This document shows positions 45,004 to 57,005 of a stretch of DNA of 64,000 nucleotides, one piece after another. The DNA comes from Nyssa sinensis (Eukaryota > Streptophyta > Magnoliopsida > Cornales > Nyssaceae): positions 11,913,740-11,977,739 of the forward strand of contig CM018038.1 in assembly GCA_008638375.1 (NCBI GenBank). The letters are read 5' to 3'. The notes beneath the pieces were generated by a model. That model was not told the origin of the DNA. It saw nothing but the letters and a program-made list of their open reading frames with translations, and made no database searches. Position 1 is the stretch's first letter. Each line of letters opens with the position of its first letter. The translations under genes were made by a program, and so were the position numbers.

Positions 45004-45052
45004 CATATATATGTATGTATGAAAGCTTATTCCTACTCTTACAGTATACAAT
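44856..45052. repeat. Duplicated compound microsatellite (CT)n(TA)n
   Basis: (CT)n(TA)n followed by GGAAAGCTTATTCCTAGTCT.. ACAGTATACAA at 44858-44952 is repeated with variation at 44955-45052, so the whole block was duplicated. Confidence 0.88.
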
Positions 45053-45160
45053 TGTACTCCAAAAAGTATAATATTTAAGGGTCATGTAGTCAAGAGTGTT
45101 ATAAAAAATATTAAAATTATCATCTAATTCAAACTCAAATATATTAACTCATAAAATCTT

Positions 45161-45432
45161 TTAATTATTTAATGTCAAAAATAATCTTCCAGCGAAATTT
45201 CTGTTTAATCAGAAGTTGTATGAAATTTTTTTGACAAAACTTTAAATTTAATAACTTGAAATTTATAAATTTATTTTTAATAAAAAAATTATTTATTTAA
45301 TTATTTAATATCAAAAATAATCTTCCAACAAAATTTCTGTTTAATCAAGAGTAGTATGAAATTTTTTTGACAAAACTTTAAAATTTAATAACTTGAAATT
45401 TATAAATTTATTTTTAATAAAAAAATTATATA
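45161..45432. repeat. 136-bp tandem duplication
   Basis: TTAATTATTTAATGTCAAAA.. at 45161 and TTAATTATTTAATATCAAAA.. at 45297 run in parallel to the end, ending TTTTTAATAAAAAAATTAT. Confidence 0.9.
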
Positions 45433-46267
45433 TTTAGATTCTAAATATCAACATCTATCAAATAAGATCCAAATATGAAAATTTGAAAAAAAAAAAATCA
45501 TTTCAAAAATATAAAATTTCATTTCAGCAAAAGTGTAAAAATTTACACTTTTGCAATGACTTTGTAAAATTTGTTCAATTTCATAAAAATTAAAAAAACT
45601 CTCAATTATAATTAGTTTTATTAAGCTTTTAGTTACATGTTGAATGCTCAAGACTGACTTTTAAGATTGTAAAAATTTGTTTTAAAAAATGTGTTATTAA
45701 AAATTCATGAATTGTAAAAGTGTAAAATTTTACACTATCTGAAAAATAAAAAAAAATTATACATTTTACAAAAAAAAATCTAGCCATTCTTGAATTTGTC
45801 CTATAATCAATTAGTTGGAATGATCCCCAGGAGGCCATGGATTGAAACTTTTTATCAAAAGTTCCTTTGAAGGGAACAAGGGCTTATTTGGGGAATCTCT
45901 TAAAAACAATCCTGCAATAGCACCCACTATGACGGGATTATCAGCACCAATATCTTAGGACAGCCATTCACATGTTGAAACTGAGATTAATTGGGATTGG
46001 TTAAGTGTTGAGTTGGATTCATCTTGGGTTTCAAATCCATTGTTGGACAACTTGTTGAGTAAAAGATGGAGAACGTGGCACTGCAAACATGTTAATCAAA
46101 TTCTATTGAGGATTCTCCCTCAAACCAACGTTGAAGCTTGTAACACCTAGCATGAACCCCCATCTTTCCATCTAACAAAAATCAATTCTGGCCATCAAAT
46201 ACTATCTTCCCTGTGTCGAAATAGTCTCACAGTCGATGACAGCCTCCCGACTTTACTGCATTTCGTT

Positions 46268-46740
46268 TAGGTAGGGCCGGCTCGACTATAAAATTAACAA
46301 AGTAATCGTTTTAGACCTCACTTAAAGATAAGATATCAAATTTTATATATCTATTGTATAATCAAATTAGAAATGTAAAACTAATAAAAGTCTTAACACT
46401 AAAAAAAAAACTCAAATTTTATATATTTATAGTATAATCAAATTAGAAGTCTAAGGTTAATAAAAAATAAAAACTTAATTCTATTAATAGAGTTTTATTT
46501 GTATTGTACTCTAATCTTTATTAATATTTATTTAGATAAAAAAATCATGTATTATCAGAATTTTATTTAATATATACCTATCTCTTCTTTGACAAACAAT
46601 TAAATTTTAGATTACAAAAAGTAAATATAATATATGTAAAAAAATAAAAAAATTACATTACTATTAAAAAAATACCTCATTTAGAATTATACATTTATCA
46701 TTTTAGGTCTCTAATTATATAGAACCGATCAGTGTTTAGA
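46268..46740 (+). repeat. Dispersed repeat, family A copy 2
   Basis: Opens GTAGGGCCGGCTCGACTATA..AGTAATCGTTTTAGACCTC and closes CATTTTAGGTCTCTAATTATATAG, matching the frame of the 25916-26425 copy. An internal word (CAAATTTTATATATTTATAG) is duplicated. Confidence 0.5.
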
Positions 46741-47075
46741 AATATAAAATACTTTATTAACTAGACTAAACCGTTTAAAGGGGTTGTGAAGCAGGTTTTA
46801 GCATTTGTTCTTTCAAAACGTAAAAGCTAGTCCTTCTTCGGCCCAAAGTGCTTCTAGTCCTTCAAATGCCAAACGTGGGCTCCAACTTGCACGCCCAAAC
46901 GGGTCCTTAACCCTGCATTGGGCCAAGTCTTATACGTTATGATGCTTGCAAATTGATGAGATAAGAATTTGTAAATTAAACCTTTGATCAGCTGTTTTTA
47001 TGTTCTTCCAAACATGTATGAAATTGCATTCTTCAATGTATTTAATATATTGATTATTTATTTAATACTATTTGT

Positions 47076-47100
<25 letters not shown>
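46741..47100. other. Intergenic, nothing recognised
   Basis: A short GC-richer block (46800-46930) with no open frame of note, then AT-rich DNA ending in a TA run. Confidence 0.4.
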
Positions 47101-47106
<6 letters not shown>

Positions 47107-47556
47107 AATTATAGTGACCTTTCTTGAAATTTATAACCATTATACTGACATTTTTCTGTTTTATCTAACAATATACAGATACACTCTTTCAGTCAATTTT
47201 CTTTTATTTAAAATTGTCCTTTCTTATTTATTTTTACATTTTTTTATTTTGACTAATTTTTTCTAAATTTTTTTTAAAGATTGTTTATTATTTTACTTAA
47301 AAATAAATTTGAGGTAAATAACTTATTTTTATTTTATATAAAAAAAAAATCTAAGGTTTTTTTAGTTAATATTTATTTGAAAAATGAAAAAAAAATAGTT
47401 AAAATTTTAAAATTAAAAAAAAAACATGAAAAATGTAGTTTTGTCATTTTAAATGAAAAAATTGATTGGAGGGCTATATCTGAATATTATCAGGTAAAGT
47501 ATGAGACGTCAGTGCAATTATCAAAAATCTCAAAAAAAGTTAGTGTAATTTACCCA
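47101..47556. repeat. MITE-like element inserted in a TA microsatellite
   Basis: Left end GAATGAATTATAGTGACCTT..TATACTGACAT and the complement of the right end, GGGTAAATTACACTAACTTT..TGCACTGACGT, are imperfect inverted copies over about 50 bp. TA runs flank both sides. The interior frame at 47281-47577 is AT-driven. Confidence 0.5.
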
Positions 47557-47559
47557 TAT

Positions 47560-49946
47560 ATATATATATATATATAAAATTTCTTTATTATATAATTTTT
47601 TTATAAACTATTATTTAAATAACACATGGTCAAAAGCATTCAAACTATTTATAAAACAACAAACAAGTCATTTTAATTTTAAGATTCACCTGTCTAGAAT
47701 TTTACACAAACACTATATTATCACTCGTAACATTATATAATCACTTTTAAAAATATTCATTCAAACTAAATTAGTTATTCAAAAAATACTTTTTACAAAT
47801 CTATGTTTCAATGAATCATTTATTTCTTTATTAGTTTCAACAAACTTAACTAGGTATCGAGTTTAACATATCATGTTTGGCTCAACAAACAAAGATAGAC
47901 AACTATGGCCTGCGAGTTGACCCAACTCACAATAGGTGGGTTGGGGTGAGGGAAGATGCCCTCCCTCTGAAAATCAACAACGTTGCTAAAATCAAAAATC
48001 CTTTCCATCCAAATATGATAAATATATAAGAGCAACAACAGCTGCCTCCTCATCACTAGTCCAAGTGAGCATGAGCTAATTCATGTTTGGCTTGGAAATG
48101 GGAAGAATGAGGGCTCAATCTTACAGTTGTGAAGAAATAAAACATACACAATAGTAATTTATCTTCGTGGGATTTATCATCATTGAAATCTTATCCAACT
48201 AATTTTTTTTTCTCTTTTACTGAATAAATATACACATATGGGCTTGTATTAAATTTTTTTTTTCTTTGTACCAGCATAAGAAAAAAATATTAATATTTTA
48301 AAAGAACATACTACTTGAAAATGCAAACAAATCATCTTCTAACAAGGGATCCAACTACACTGCAAAGAAATTGTCAAAACTCATCTTAATTGTAAGTTCG
48401 TGAGCAATTAAATCTGACCCATTTTTTGAGTTCAACATCCATGAACCACCAAAGACGAAGACTTAACAATGGAAACGAAAAAAGTTTAAATTGAAGCCAA
48501 ATTATCTTATGAAAGTGGGAGGATCCATCATCTCAATATACACACACACACACACACACACACACCTGAAACCCTTATATTTTGATTTTTGGATAGCCCA
48601 CGAAGTCAAATCATCGTCCTCAGTGATGACAGATGGCCAATTTTTGTCAAATTTACTCGTTTAAATTTTTAATTAGACATAATTAATATTTTTTTACCAT
48701 TTATGATAAGTTTTATTTTTTCAATTACTTTATTTAGAAAATTCAAAATGGGGATGCGTTTGTGCCTATCTTCTCTTTATTTTATCTAGTTTTTTATTTT
48801 TCAAAAAGGCACAATTTAATTTATTCTAAATTTTTTTATTTCCTAATTCTATTAGGATTAGTATAAGAAGTATATGAATTAGTAGTTTCCTATTTGAATT
48901 AATAGCTTTTTATCTATATATATATATATATATATATGATGTAATAATTTAGAGATTTTTTCTTTTATTTGGGTGAGTATTCTTCGTAATTAATTTAATT
49001 CATAAAATTCAACGTACATAATTCTCACCGCAATTCATGCTACGTCAACTAAAAATAGTATTGTTGTCAAGATCATGACACATGGACATCAAAGTCACTT
49101 CTTGTATCGAAACCGATCAAGTCACAAGCTGGTAAGTCTAGAAAACAAATCTATGTAACAACTCGGCAGTCACACAGCAAACCTTCTCTCTCAATCTAGC
49201 TATTTTTGGTCTTGGCATTTGAGCTTAGAACACCTCGATACTATTCATATGCCAAACAAGATTATTGTTACAATTGTAATTACAAACGAAGAACTCGTAT
49301 ACACTACAACAAGTAACTATCACTTTCTTACTTGTCCGATCAATATGAAAATCATGTAATTTACTCTAAAAGGATTCTACCAAAAATGACATTCAATTTA
49401 CATAATAAAGATAAGGTATGCACTCAATCCCTAAATCCAACTTTCATAAGCCTTTTAACAGTTCTTTGCTCCTTTTTTTTTTTGTCTTGATCATTAAAGT
49501 AGTCATCATCGGGCTTGTTACTTCTTCCTGTTTTACAGGTCTCTTTAGAGACAATTTCAGCCGTTCATTGCATCCATAAGTTTTTCTTACCACAATAGGT
49601 TTGAATCAGCCTGGTGCTTATCCATTTCCGAAGGAAACCCACTTCATTACATAGAAAAAGAGTACGCTAGCTAGATGCTTTGAGTGAACCATCACTACAC
49701 TGCAACATGGTGTCTTCATTTCAATATGTTGTAACAAAATGACAAGAAGCAATAACATCAAAAAAAGGGATAAGAATACGACCCTTTTAAATGACTAGTA
49801 CTATTGTTGATGATTTTGATTTAATATTTAGGTCACAGCCAACTTTAGTGGAACCCCATTGCTTCCTGTCCCCGAGAGTGAAAAAAAATAGCTTAAACCA
49901 AAAGAGTAAAAAGAAATGGGTGTGTATACATTCATATACATTACAT

Positions 49947-49984
<38 letters not shown>

Positions 49985-50313
49985 CATGTATGTATTTATT
50001 GGTGAGCTGAACTTATAACGGTACATGTAGAAGTGCACAAAAACAACTTATAATGTTTGCTGATCATTCCAGACCAGGTCTTCACCTCGTCACATTGTTT
50101 GGTGGTGCAAAATAGTATAAATCACAGAATCAGGTTATACAATTTGATTCTTGTTATTGTTTTTTTAAAATAAATAAATAAAATTAAAATAATAAATAAA
50201 AACTGGCCTTGTACATAAATTGGCAATTTTAGAGGAAGGGAAAACTAAAAATGAACCTATCACTTTCTCAATCAAAATCATCATTATGTTAAAAAAAAAT
50301 TTCTTTCCTTGCA
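47560..50313. other. Intergenic region, no supported gene
   Basis: AT-rich with (AC)n at about 48538-48566, TA runs at about 48917-48938 and 49951-49978, and no domain-bearing frame. The 49500-49700 stretch is less AT-rich but cannot be assigned. Confidence 0.5.
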
Positions 50314-51254
50314 CTTGACTTTGTACTTGATAGGATAGGATAAGTTTGGTCTCACTTTCCCTTGACATATTGGTTATCTTGTTTGAAAAATCAATTAATG
50401 GTTTGGGATTCTGTAAGAGCAACTCCAAGGGGAGTTGCATTTGGGGGTGCCAATCTCATAACTGTCGAAATGGCACCTTAAATTTGAAAATTTCCATTCC
50501 AACGGGAGTGACATCCAAAATTGCAAAATGCCATACATGTTCTTGAGGTGGTATTTATACAAACTTTAGAGAGAGAAAATGGAGAAGTGCCAAATGAACT
50601 GTTCAGCCATTTTCATTTCTACTGTTCCAACGGTACCATTCCAACAGCTATATTTCAACCAAGAAATTCTATAAATACAGAGATTTGTGAAAAGAAAACT
50701 TACCAAAGCCAGAAGAGGTGTCACCGCGCTGCCAGCGGTGGTGGAGAGAAAGGAAGAGGAGCCGCAGATGAAGGCTTGCGGTGGAGGGAGCCTTGACTTT
50801 GTACTTGATAGGATAGGATAAGTTTGGTCTCACTTTGCCTTGACATATTGGTTATCTTGTTTGAAAAATCAATTAATGGATTGGGATTCTATAAGAGCAA
50901 CTCCAAGGGGAAGTTGCATTTGGGGTGCCAATCCCATAACTGTCGAAATGGTACCTTAAATTTGAAAATTTCCACTCCAACGGGAGTGGCATCCAAGATT
51001 GCAAAATGCCATACATGTTATTGAGGTGGCATTTATACAAACCTTGGAGAGAGAAAATGGAGAGGTGCCAAATGAACCATTTGGCCATTTTCATTTCTAC
51101 TGTTCCAACAGCTATATTTCAACCAAGAAATTCTATAAATACAGAGATTTGTGAAAAGAAAACTTACCAAAGCCAAGAGGGGTGTCACCGCGCTGCCAGC
51201 GGTGGTGGAAAGAAAGGAAAAGGAGCCGCAGATGAAGGCTTGCGGCGGAGGGAG
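50314..51254. repeat. 478-bp tandem duplication including the left end of a TIR element
   Basis: CTTGACTTTGTACTTGATAG starts at 50314 and again at 50792. The units match through about 100 bp of flanking DNA, the TAA-GAGCAACTCC terminus and about 370 bp of element, with scattered substitutions and a 14-bp deletion in unit 2. Confidence 0.93.
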
Positions 51255-51437
51255 AGGGCAGCTGAGGGAGGAGCGCGGCAGCGGAGGGTAAGGTGCAAAA
51301 AGAGGGGAAGGAGGTACAGATAGAGGGAAGCGGAGGAAGCTGCAGGGGGAGAAGGGGAAGGGGAGAAAGCCGCAGTCGCAAAGGAGAAGAGGAAGGGGAA
51401 GGAAGATCGGAGATTTTATTCAGGAACTTTATCAAAG

Positions 51438-51478
<41 letters not shown>

Positions 51479-52151
51479 TGATTTTAATTTAAAATAAATT
51501 TTTTTATTTTAGTTAATTGTTAAAATTTTAATTAATTTTTTAAATTAAATTAATTTTTGTAATTTAAATTGAATTTTTTAATTTTATTAATTTATTTATT
51601 TATAATTTTTTTGATTAATTTAGGGTGATTTTATTTATTTAACTAATTTTTATAATTAAAGAACTTTTTTCTATTTTAGTTAATTGTTATTTAAAATTTA
51701 AATTGATTTTTTAATTAAATTAATTTTTGTAATTTAATTTAAATTTTCTACTTTGATTTATTATTAAATTATTTTTTTAATTAAGGGTAATTTTATTTAT
51801 TTTTTAATTGATTATTTTATGCTCATTCTTTAAATTGATTATAATTTTTTTTAGATGAATTCACAATTTGACGGTGCTTTCACTAATTTGTTTATGAATA
51901 ACACTGATTTAAAATTTAAAATTTTGACTATAAAAATATATCTGTTAAATTGCGACTATTATGAAAACTATACCCGTTCAAATATAACCGTTAAGTTTAA
52001 TTATATTTTTAATAAAAAATATTAAAATAACACCCCATTTTAGCACTTGTCATTGGAGCAGATTTATAATTCAGGGATATCAAAATACTGTTCAAGATTA
52101 TAAATAACTGATTTGACACCCCAAAATGCAAACTCCCTTTTGGAGTTGCTC
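50417..52151 (+). mobile_element. Non-autonomous PIF/Harbinger-like TIR element, copy 2 (left part duplicated)
   Basis: TAA-GAGCAACTCC at 50414-50426 and again at 50892-50904; GGAGTTGCTC-TAA at 52142-52154. The original element is 50895-52151 (1,257 bp). It is the same family as the BXL7 intron 1 copy, in reverse orientation: shared CTATAAATACAGAGATTTGT (a TATA-like word), GA-rich block, A/T-rich middle and CACCCCATTTTA end. Minus-strand frames through the GA-rich block are low complexity. At 51854 AGATGAATTCACAATTTGAC could be the start of a lost ORF. Confidence 0.8.
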
Positions 52152-52282
52152 TAAGCTTCATGTCAAATTTTCCAACTTCAAGGTGATTTTTGATAGAAAA
52201 TTACTGAGCTTTAGCTTTAGGACCTCGGCATGAGCAATTTATTCATAACTAAGCTTTCAACCCCACAGCATTGTAGCTAGTG

Positions 52283-52514
52283 ACTGCACAGGTAGTGGCA
52301 TAGTGATTGAAATAATGAGTTTTAAGTACTTGACTTTCTAAGTATTTAGCATGCGTTCGAATCTTATTTAACTGGTGCGTGTGTTGTGGGTTCATGTACA
52401 TGTTTGGGACTTGTCAGTTAATCTTACTCTAATAAACAACAATAAATATTAATTCCGAAATCACGAAAGATATATACACAAGAGATTTGTTTTCGTTACC
52501 AAAAAAAAAAAAAA
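52283..52514 (+). mobile_element. tRNA-derived SINE with poly-A tail
   Basis: Box A-like GTGGCATAGTGAT (about 52295) and box B-like CGTTCGAATCTT (about 52353), the internal Pol III promoter layout. It ends in about 14 A. A 13-bp target duplication with one mismatch flanks it: ATTGTAGCTAGTG at 52270-52282 and ATTGTAACTAGTG at 52515-52527. Confidence 0.8.
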
Positions 52515-52527
52515 ATTGTAACTAGTG

Positions 52528-54474
52528 TGACCAATAATAACATAATTAATATATTTTTTGATACTATTTTAATACTAGACTTTTTTTTGTGTTATACGAC
52601 TATAATACTTACTTAGATGAGCTGAGAAAAAAACACGATTTAAGTTAAGTAACAGTTTGAATAAGTAATTGTATAAAAATATTGTTTGAGTTAAGTTATT
52701 GAGTATTTAGATGAATGTATTTGATAAATACTTAAATGATATTGTAATATTTAGATGAGTTACTATTAAGTGTCATTAAACTACTTTTTAAAAAAACTCT
52801 ACTTGGCTATTTTTTTTAAAAAATCTATTTTTAATTAAGCATCCAGTCCACCCACTCATCGAATCAAATACTCAACAAATCAAAAAAATGCATTTTAAAA
52901 TTTAAAAAATCATTAAATACGATTTATTACCGAACATACCTACAGTATTACTTCATCATCATGGAACAGATTAAAACCATTTTGACATTAAAACTTCATA
53001 TCCTTTTTAATTTTCTTTGGTTGACTAAACCAACGTGTGGCAATATGAAAGGGATGTTTATAGCAAGAGCAATGAAGATTGGATTCCTAGGCTGGATGGG
53101 CTGGTTAGTGGTTGATGTTTCTTTTTTGGCTGCTGTTCTATCTCTGTTTTTTGCTTGTGAGCTATCAAAAAAAAAAAAATTTAATAAAGATTGGATACGA
53201 AGCCCGAGGACAATAATCCTATATTCAAATTTGAAGTGTCTCTATTTTTCTTCATTTATGAGAAAAAAGATTAAAAAAAAAAACAATTAAAATTTTGATT
53301 TTTTTTCCTCCTCTCTCACAAATTAAAATGGAAACACTCCAACCCTCTACATTGCATTATTCTCATAAATGACAATCAATTTAAGGAAGAAAAAATTGAC
53401 CCAAAAAATTAAAATAAAAAAAGGTTATCTTTTTTTTTTCCATTTTTTTTGTCAGCAAAAAAAATATTTATTTATAAGTACAACTTACGAACAAATTCAG
53501 TTTATTGTTGAGAAATTAATTCAAAATTGTAACTTTTTTAATAAAAAAGAAAAACACAAAATGCTACTCAACCATAAAAAAAAAAAAAATCGTCAAAAAA
53601 AGGCTCAACCATCATTATCATCTTCAAGGAATTTCTCAATACATAATATAGAGATATCTAAAGAAGCATCCATGTTTGTATAAAAAATTAAAAAAGGAAA
53701 TGCCCTGTCGCACTGTCACCTATCACTATCTTTGTAACTTGCTAGTTGATTCAAACAAACACACAAAGAAATAAATCAGAGGAGATGAATTGTAATTGGA
53801 ATCAATGGACTCTATTGGACAAATTTTCATTTTAATTGCCCATAAAATAATGTTTTGCATGTACATTTATATTTATATCAAAGAGAAAAAGGACAAGTTT
53901 AAGATCGTGACAACGGCGATGTTAATTCACTTGGAAAATATTTGAACAGTGTACTTTCAAGGTTCTTGTTGGACGTGAAACTCAATTCAATTGATGAATG
54001 ACATTGCAGATCTAAAATTTCAATTAGTTTGAATGATAAGTTTGTTTGGTAGGTTTTGAATGGTGGGTTTTCAAAGCCATCATAATTGCAATATCTGTAT
54101 AGTCTTGCCTTTATGAATTTTTTTTGATAATTATACATATATTAATTTTTTTATTTTTAAAATTACACTACACTTCTTTTAATTTTTTTAATGTCAACAG
54201 CAACAGATTCCCCTGATTGTCAAGAAAATTATTTTTCAAATATCAATTTTAATCTTGTAATAAATGTTAGAAATATGACTTTTGATTATAAAGTATGCAA
54301 TTAAATGTTAAATAATTAAATACATCTATAATAAAAAAAATGTCAGAGGTGGTCTCAACAACTCTAATAAAGGGCTTAGTAATGTTAGAGTCAGTTTTGA
54401 GTGTTCATACTCATGATTGATTGGTGTATGTATTATACGTATGTATTTTATCCTCGATTATGCACGCGTATATT
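52528..54474. other. Intergenic AT-rich region, no supported gene
   Basis: Long A and T runs. Frames at 52961-53290 and 53369-53683 (+) are composition-driven. No family recognised. Confidence 0.5.
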
Positions 54475-56849
54475 GTATGTGTCACGACCCGAAATCCGCC
54501 TCACGCAGACCCCGTGTCGCGACCGTCGCCCCAATACCTGAAGGTCTCGGGACAAGGCTCGTATCTGCAGCGGTATCGAATAAATGTGCTTCATGTGGTT
54601 GCGGAAGCGTGAAAAACTTTTTTTTTCTTTTCTCATTTTAAAATTTACACATCTGTCCGATTCTGCCGCTCTTCACATTGCAATAGACATGATCATACAT
54701 TCAGAGCATAACTAAAAGCTTAAAGATTTTAATAACATTACATATCCACTACCCCGAGGAACTTAATACATAACCTTACATTGTCTGCTAATACAAAATA
54801 TGCTACTAGAGTTCATATGATTTCTCAAAAGGAGCTACTTAAGCACGTCTTCCCAAAAGAGCTAGACTTATCATCCTTGTCTTCAAAGTCAATTTGCCAT
54901 CAATCACTTGAAAGGAGGGTCCAAATAAAAATCCGGGTAAGCTAATTTAAGCTTGTGAGTAATTCCTGCATTCGTCATGGGGTCTTCAACTGGTAGTGGT
55001 TTAGCACATGAGAGTTTATAAAATACTCACTACCAATTGCTCGTACATTTTAGAACACAGAGTATATGCATTCTTAAAACAGATAACTTTGAAACATTTA
55101 AAGTATTCAAGCTAAATACACATTTCTTCAAATAGAGCATATGCAATTTAAAAGCATATAAACACGTATAATAAAATGGGGGTAAAAACCTGCTTCCATT
55201 TCTAAAAGCGTTACTTCAAAACATATAAACATGCATAGAAAAATGGGGGTAAAACTTGCTTCTATTTCTAAAAACATTTGTCATCTTTTCTCTTTAATTA
55301 GGTGGAATATGTTTCAAATCAGACTCTCATTTTACTGCCAATGTTGCCAATCATATTTGCTTGGGGGATTAGATCCTGCTACCGGGCATTTCACATGACA
55401 GGGCAATTGAGTTCCGAAGAAACCCAAAATCCTGACTATGTGACATTTACTGTTGAATCCCGAAGGATTTCAACCATCATAGGAGGTGCTTTAAACACCA
55501 TTTATCTTATAAAACATTTATCGCATGGCTACTTCAATAAATATTTTTCATGAATATTTAAAGCATGAAATATACATAACTTAGCACATGGCTTCTTCAA
55601 TAATTATTTTTCATGAATATTTAAAACATGAAATATACAACTTTTGCAATAAAACTTTAATATTTGGAATAATCAAATTCAGAACATTTATAAAAATTTA
55701 GCATTTTAAACCCAAACAAGCTGAAACATAATTAAAAAGGAAAACCGTGATTCAAACCAATCACCCAGCATGTCATAATACAGTTTATGAAAGCAGAAAA
55801 CATTTTAAAACAGGAATCATATGATATTGAATTTGTTATTCGAGGCTTCAAATAAATTGAACTTAAAACTTCAAATTCATGGAGTTAAATCTCCACTTCA
55901 AAGGCAGGGTTACTCACCTCGGTCCTTAGGGTCAGTGCTAAAAATGCGCTTTCCCGCTTCCTCTGTAGTTCCTAAGAACAATTCATATATAGTCTCATTA
56001 ACTTCACATCACTGCAATATCACCTATTGATGCTTCTTAACTTATGCTTAGATCGTATTAATCCTAAAACGACTTCATAATTCCTTATGTACGTAATTTA
56101 ACTCGTACTCTTAACCTATGACACAATTTAATGTGTTATGAGTTTAATTTATTTTTAATTCATACTCTTCTGGTAGCTCCATTAACTTTAAAGTAATTTT
56201 AATTACTTCACATGTTTACGTGTCGAGTCTCCTCGTATTTCGTTTTAACATACAAGCCTTAGTTTTGTACTCGGCAGTGTTCTAATTTATAGCCACCTGA
56301 TTGATGCTATTCATTAAATTTTATGTCTTTTTATTTTAGACATCTCTTTTGGTTGAATAGACTCTACCATTGAGTCCGGAATGTCAAAGAAAGTCGATTT
56401 AGGCTTTCTTAGAATTTAATTCGGCTTTGGACATGTTAGGGGCAATTTGATAATTTATACCTTAACGTGTCTAAGTTTTTCAGAGTCCCATCTCATGAAA
56501 CGGACCCCACCATTAGATTCAGAATGTTTAAATTAGTCAAAATCCACTATTTGTTTATTTAATTTGGATCTCGTTTGACTATTTATAATGTAGGGGCATT
56601 TTGGTCATTTTGACATTTTTTTACTGGTCTTAAATTTTTTTCGGGATCTCATCTTATGTCGTGGACCTTACCATTGGACTCAGGAGGTCCGAGATAGTAA
56701 GAATATATATATAACTCATCTCATTTGGACACTGAGCATTTTTTGATTATTTAATTTAATTAAATAATTTTAATTAAATTAAATTTATCAAGTATGATAT
56801 ATATATATATATATATATATTTTGTTTGTAATATATGAACGGATGAAAT

Positions 56850-57005
56850 GGGTGGCACGCTGGCCAGCGTGTCACCTCCCTCCCAAAAGATACTGCGTTC
56901 GATTCCCAACAAGTGCAAATACACCTTTTAGGTGACACACATAAGCGCGTGGCAGAGTGGAAAAAGAGGGGCGTAGCGCGTGAGGTCAGGGGTTCAAACC
57001 CCACC
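56850..57005 (+). repeat. Two tandem tRNA-like (box A/box B) units
   Basis: Unit 1: TGGCACGCTGG (56853-56863) and GTTCGATTCCC (56897-56907). Unit 2: TGGCAGAGTGG (56950-56960) and GGTTCAAACCCC (56991-57002). Spacing within each is about 33 bp between boxes, as in tRNAs. Neither folds obviously into a full tRNA, so these are tRNA-derived SINE pieces. The minus-strand open frame over them is spurious. Confidence 0.5.

Larger units (their letters stand above)
44457..46264. other. Intergenic region, no supported gene
   Basis: Contains the microsatellite and 136-bp duplications listed separately. Minus-strand open frames at 45448-45838 are AT-driven. Confidence 0.5.

Noticed and set aside
52961..53290. 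109-codon plus-strand frame with a hydrophobic segment
   Set aside because: Ends in lysine/asparagine runs from A-rich DNA; no family or neighbouring gene signals.
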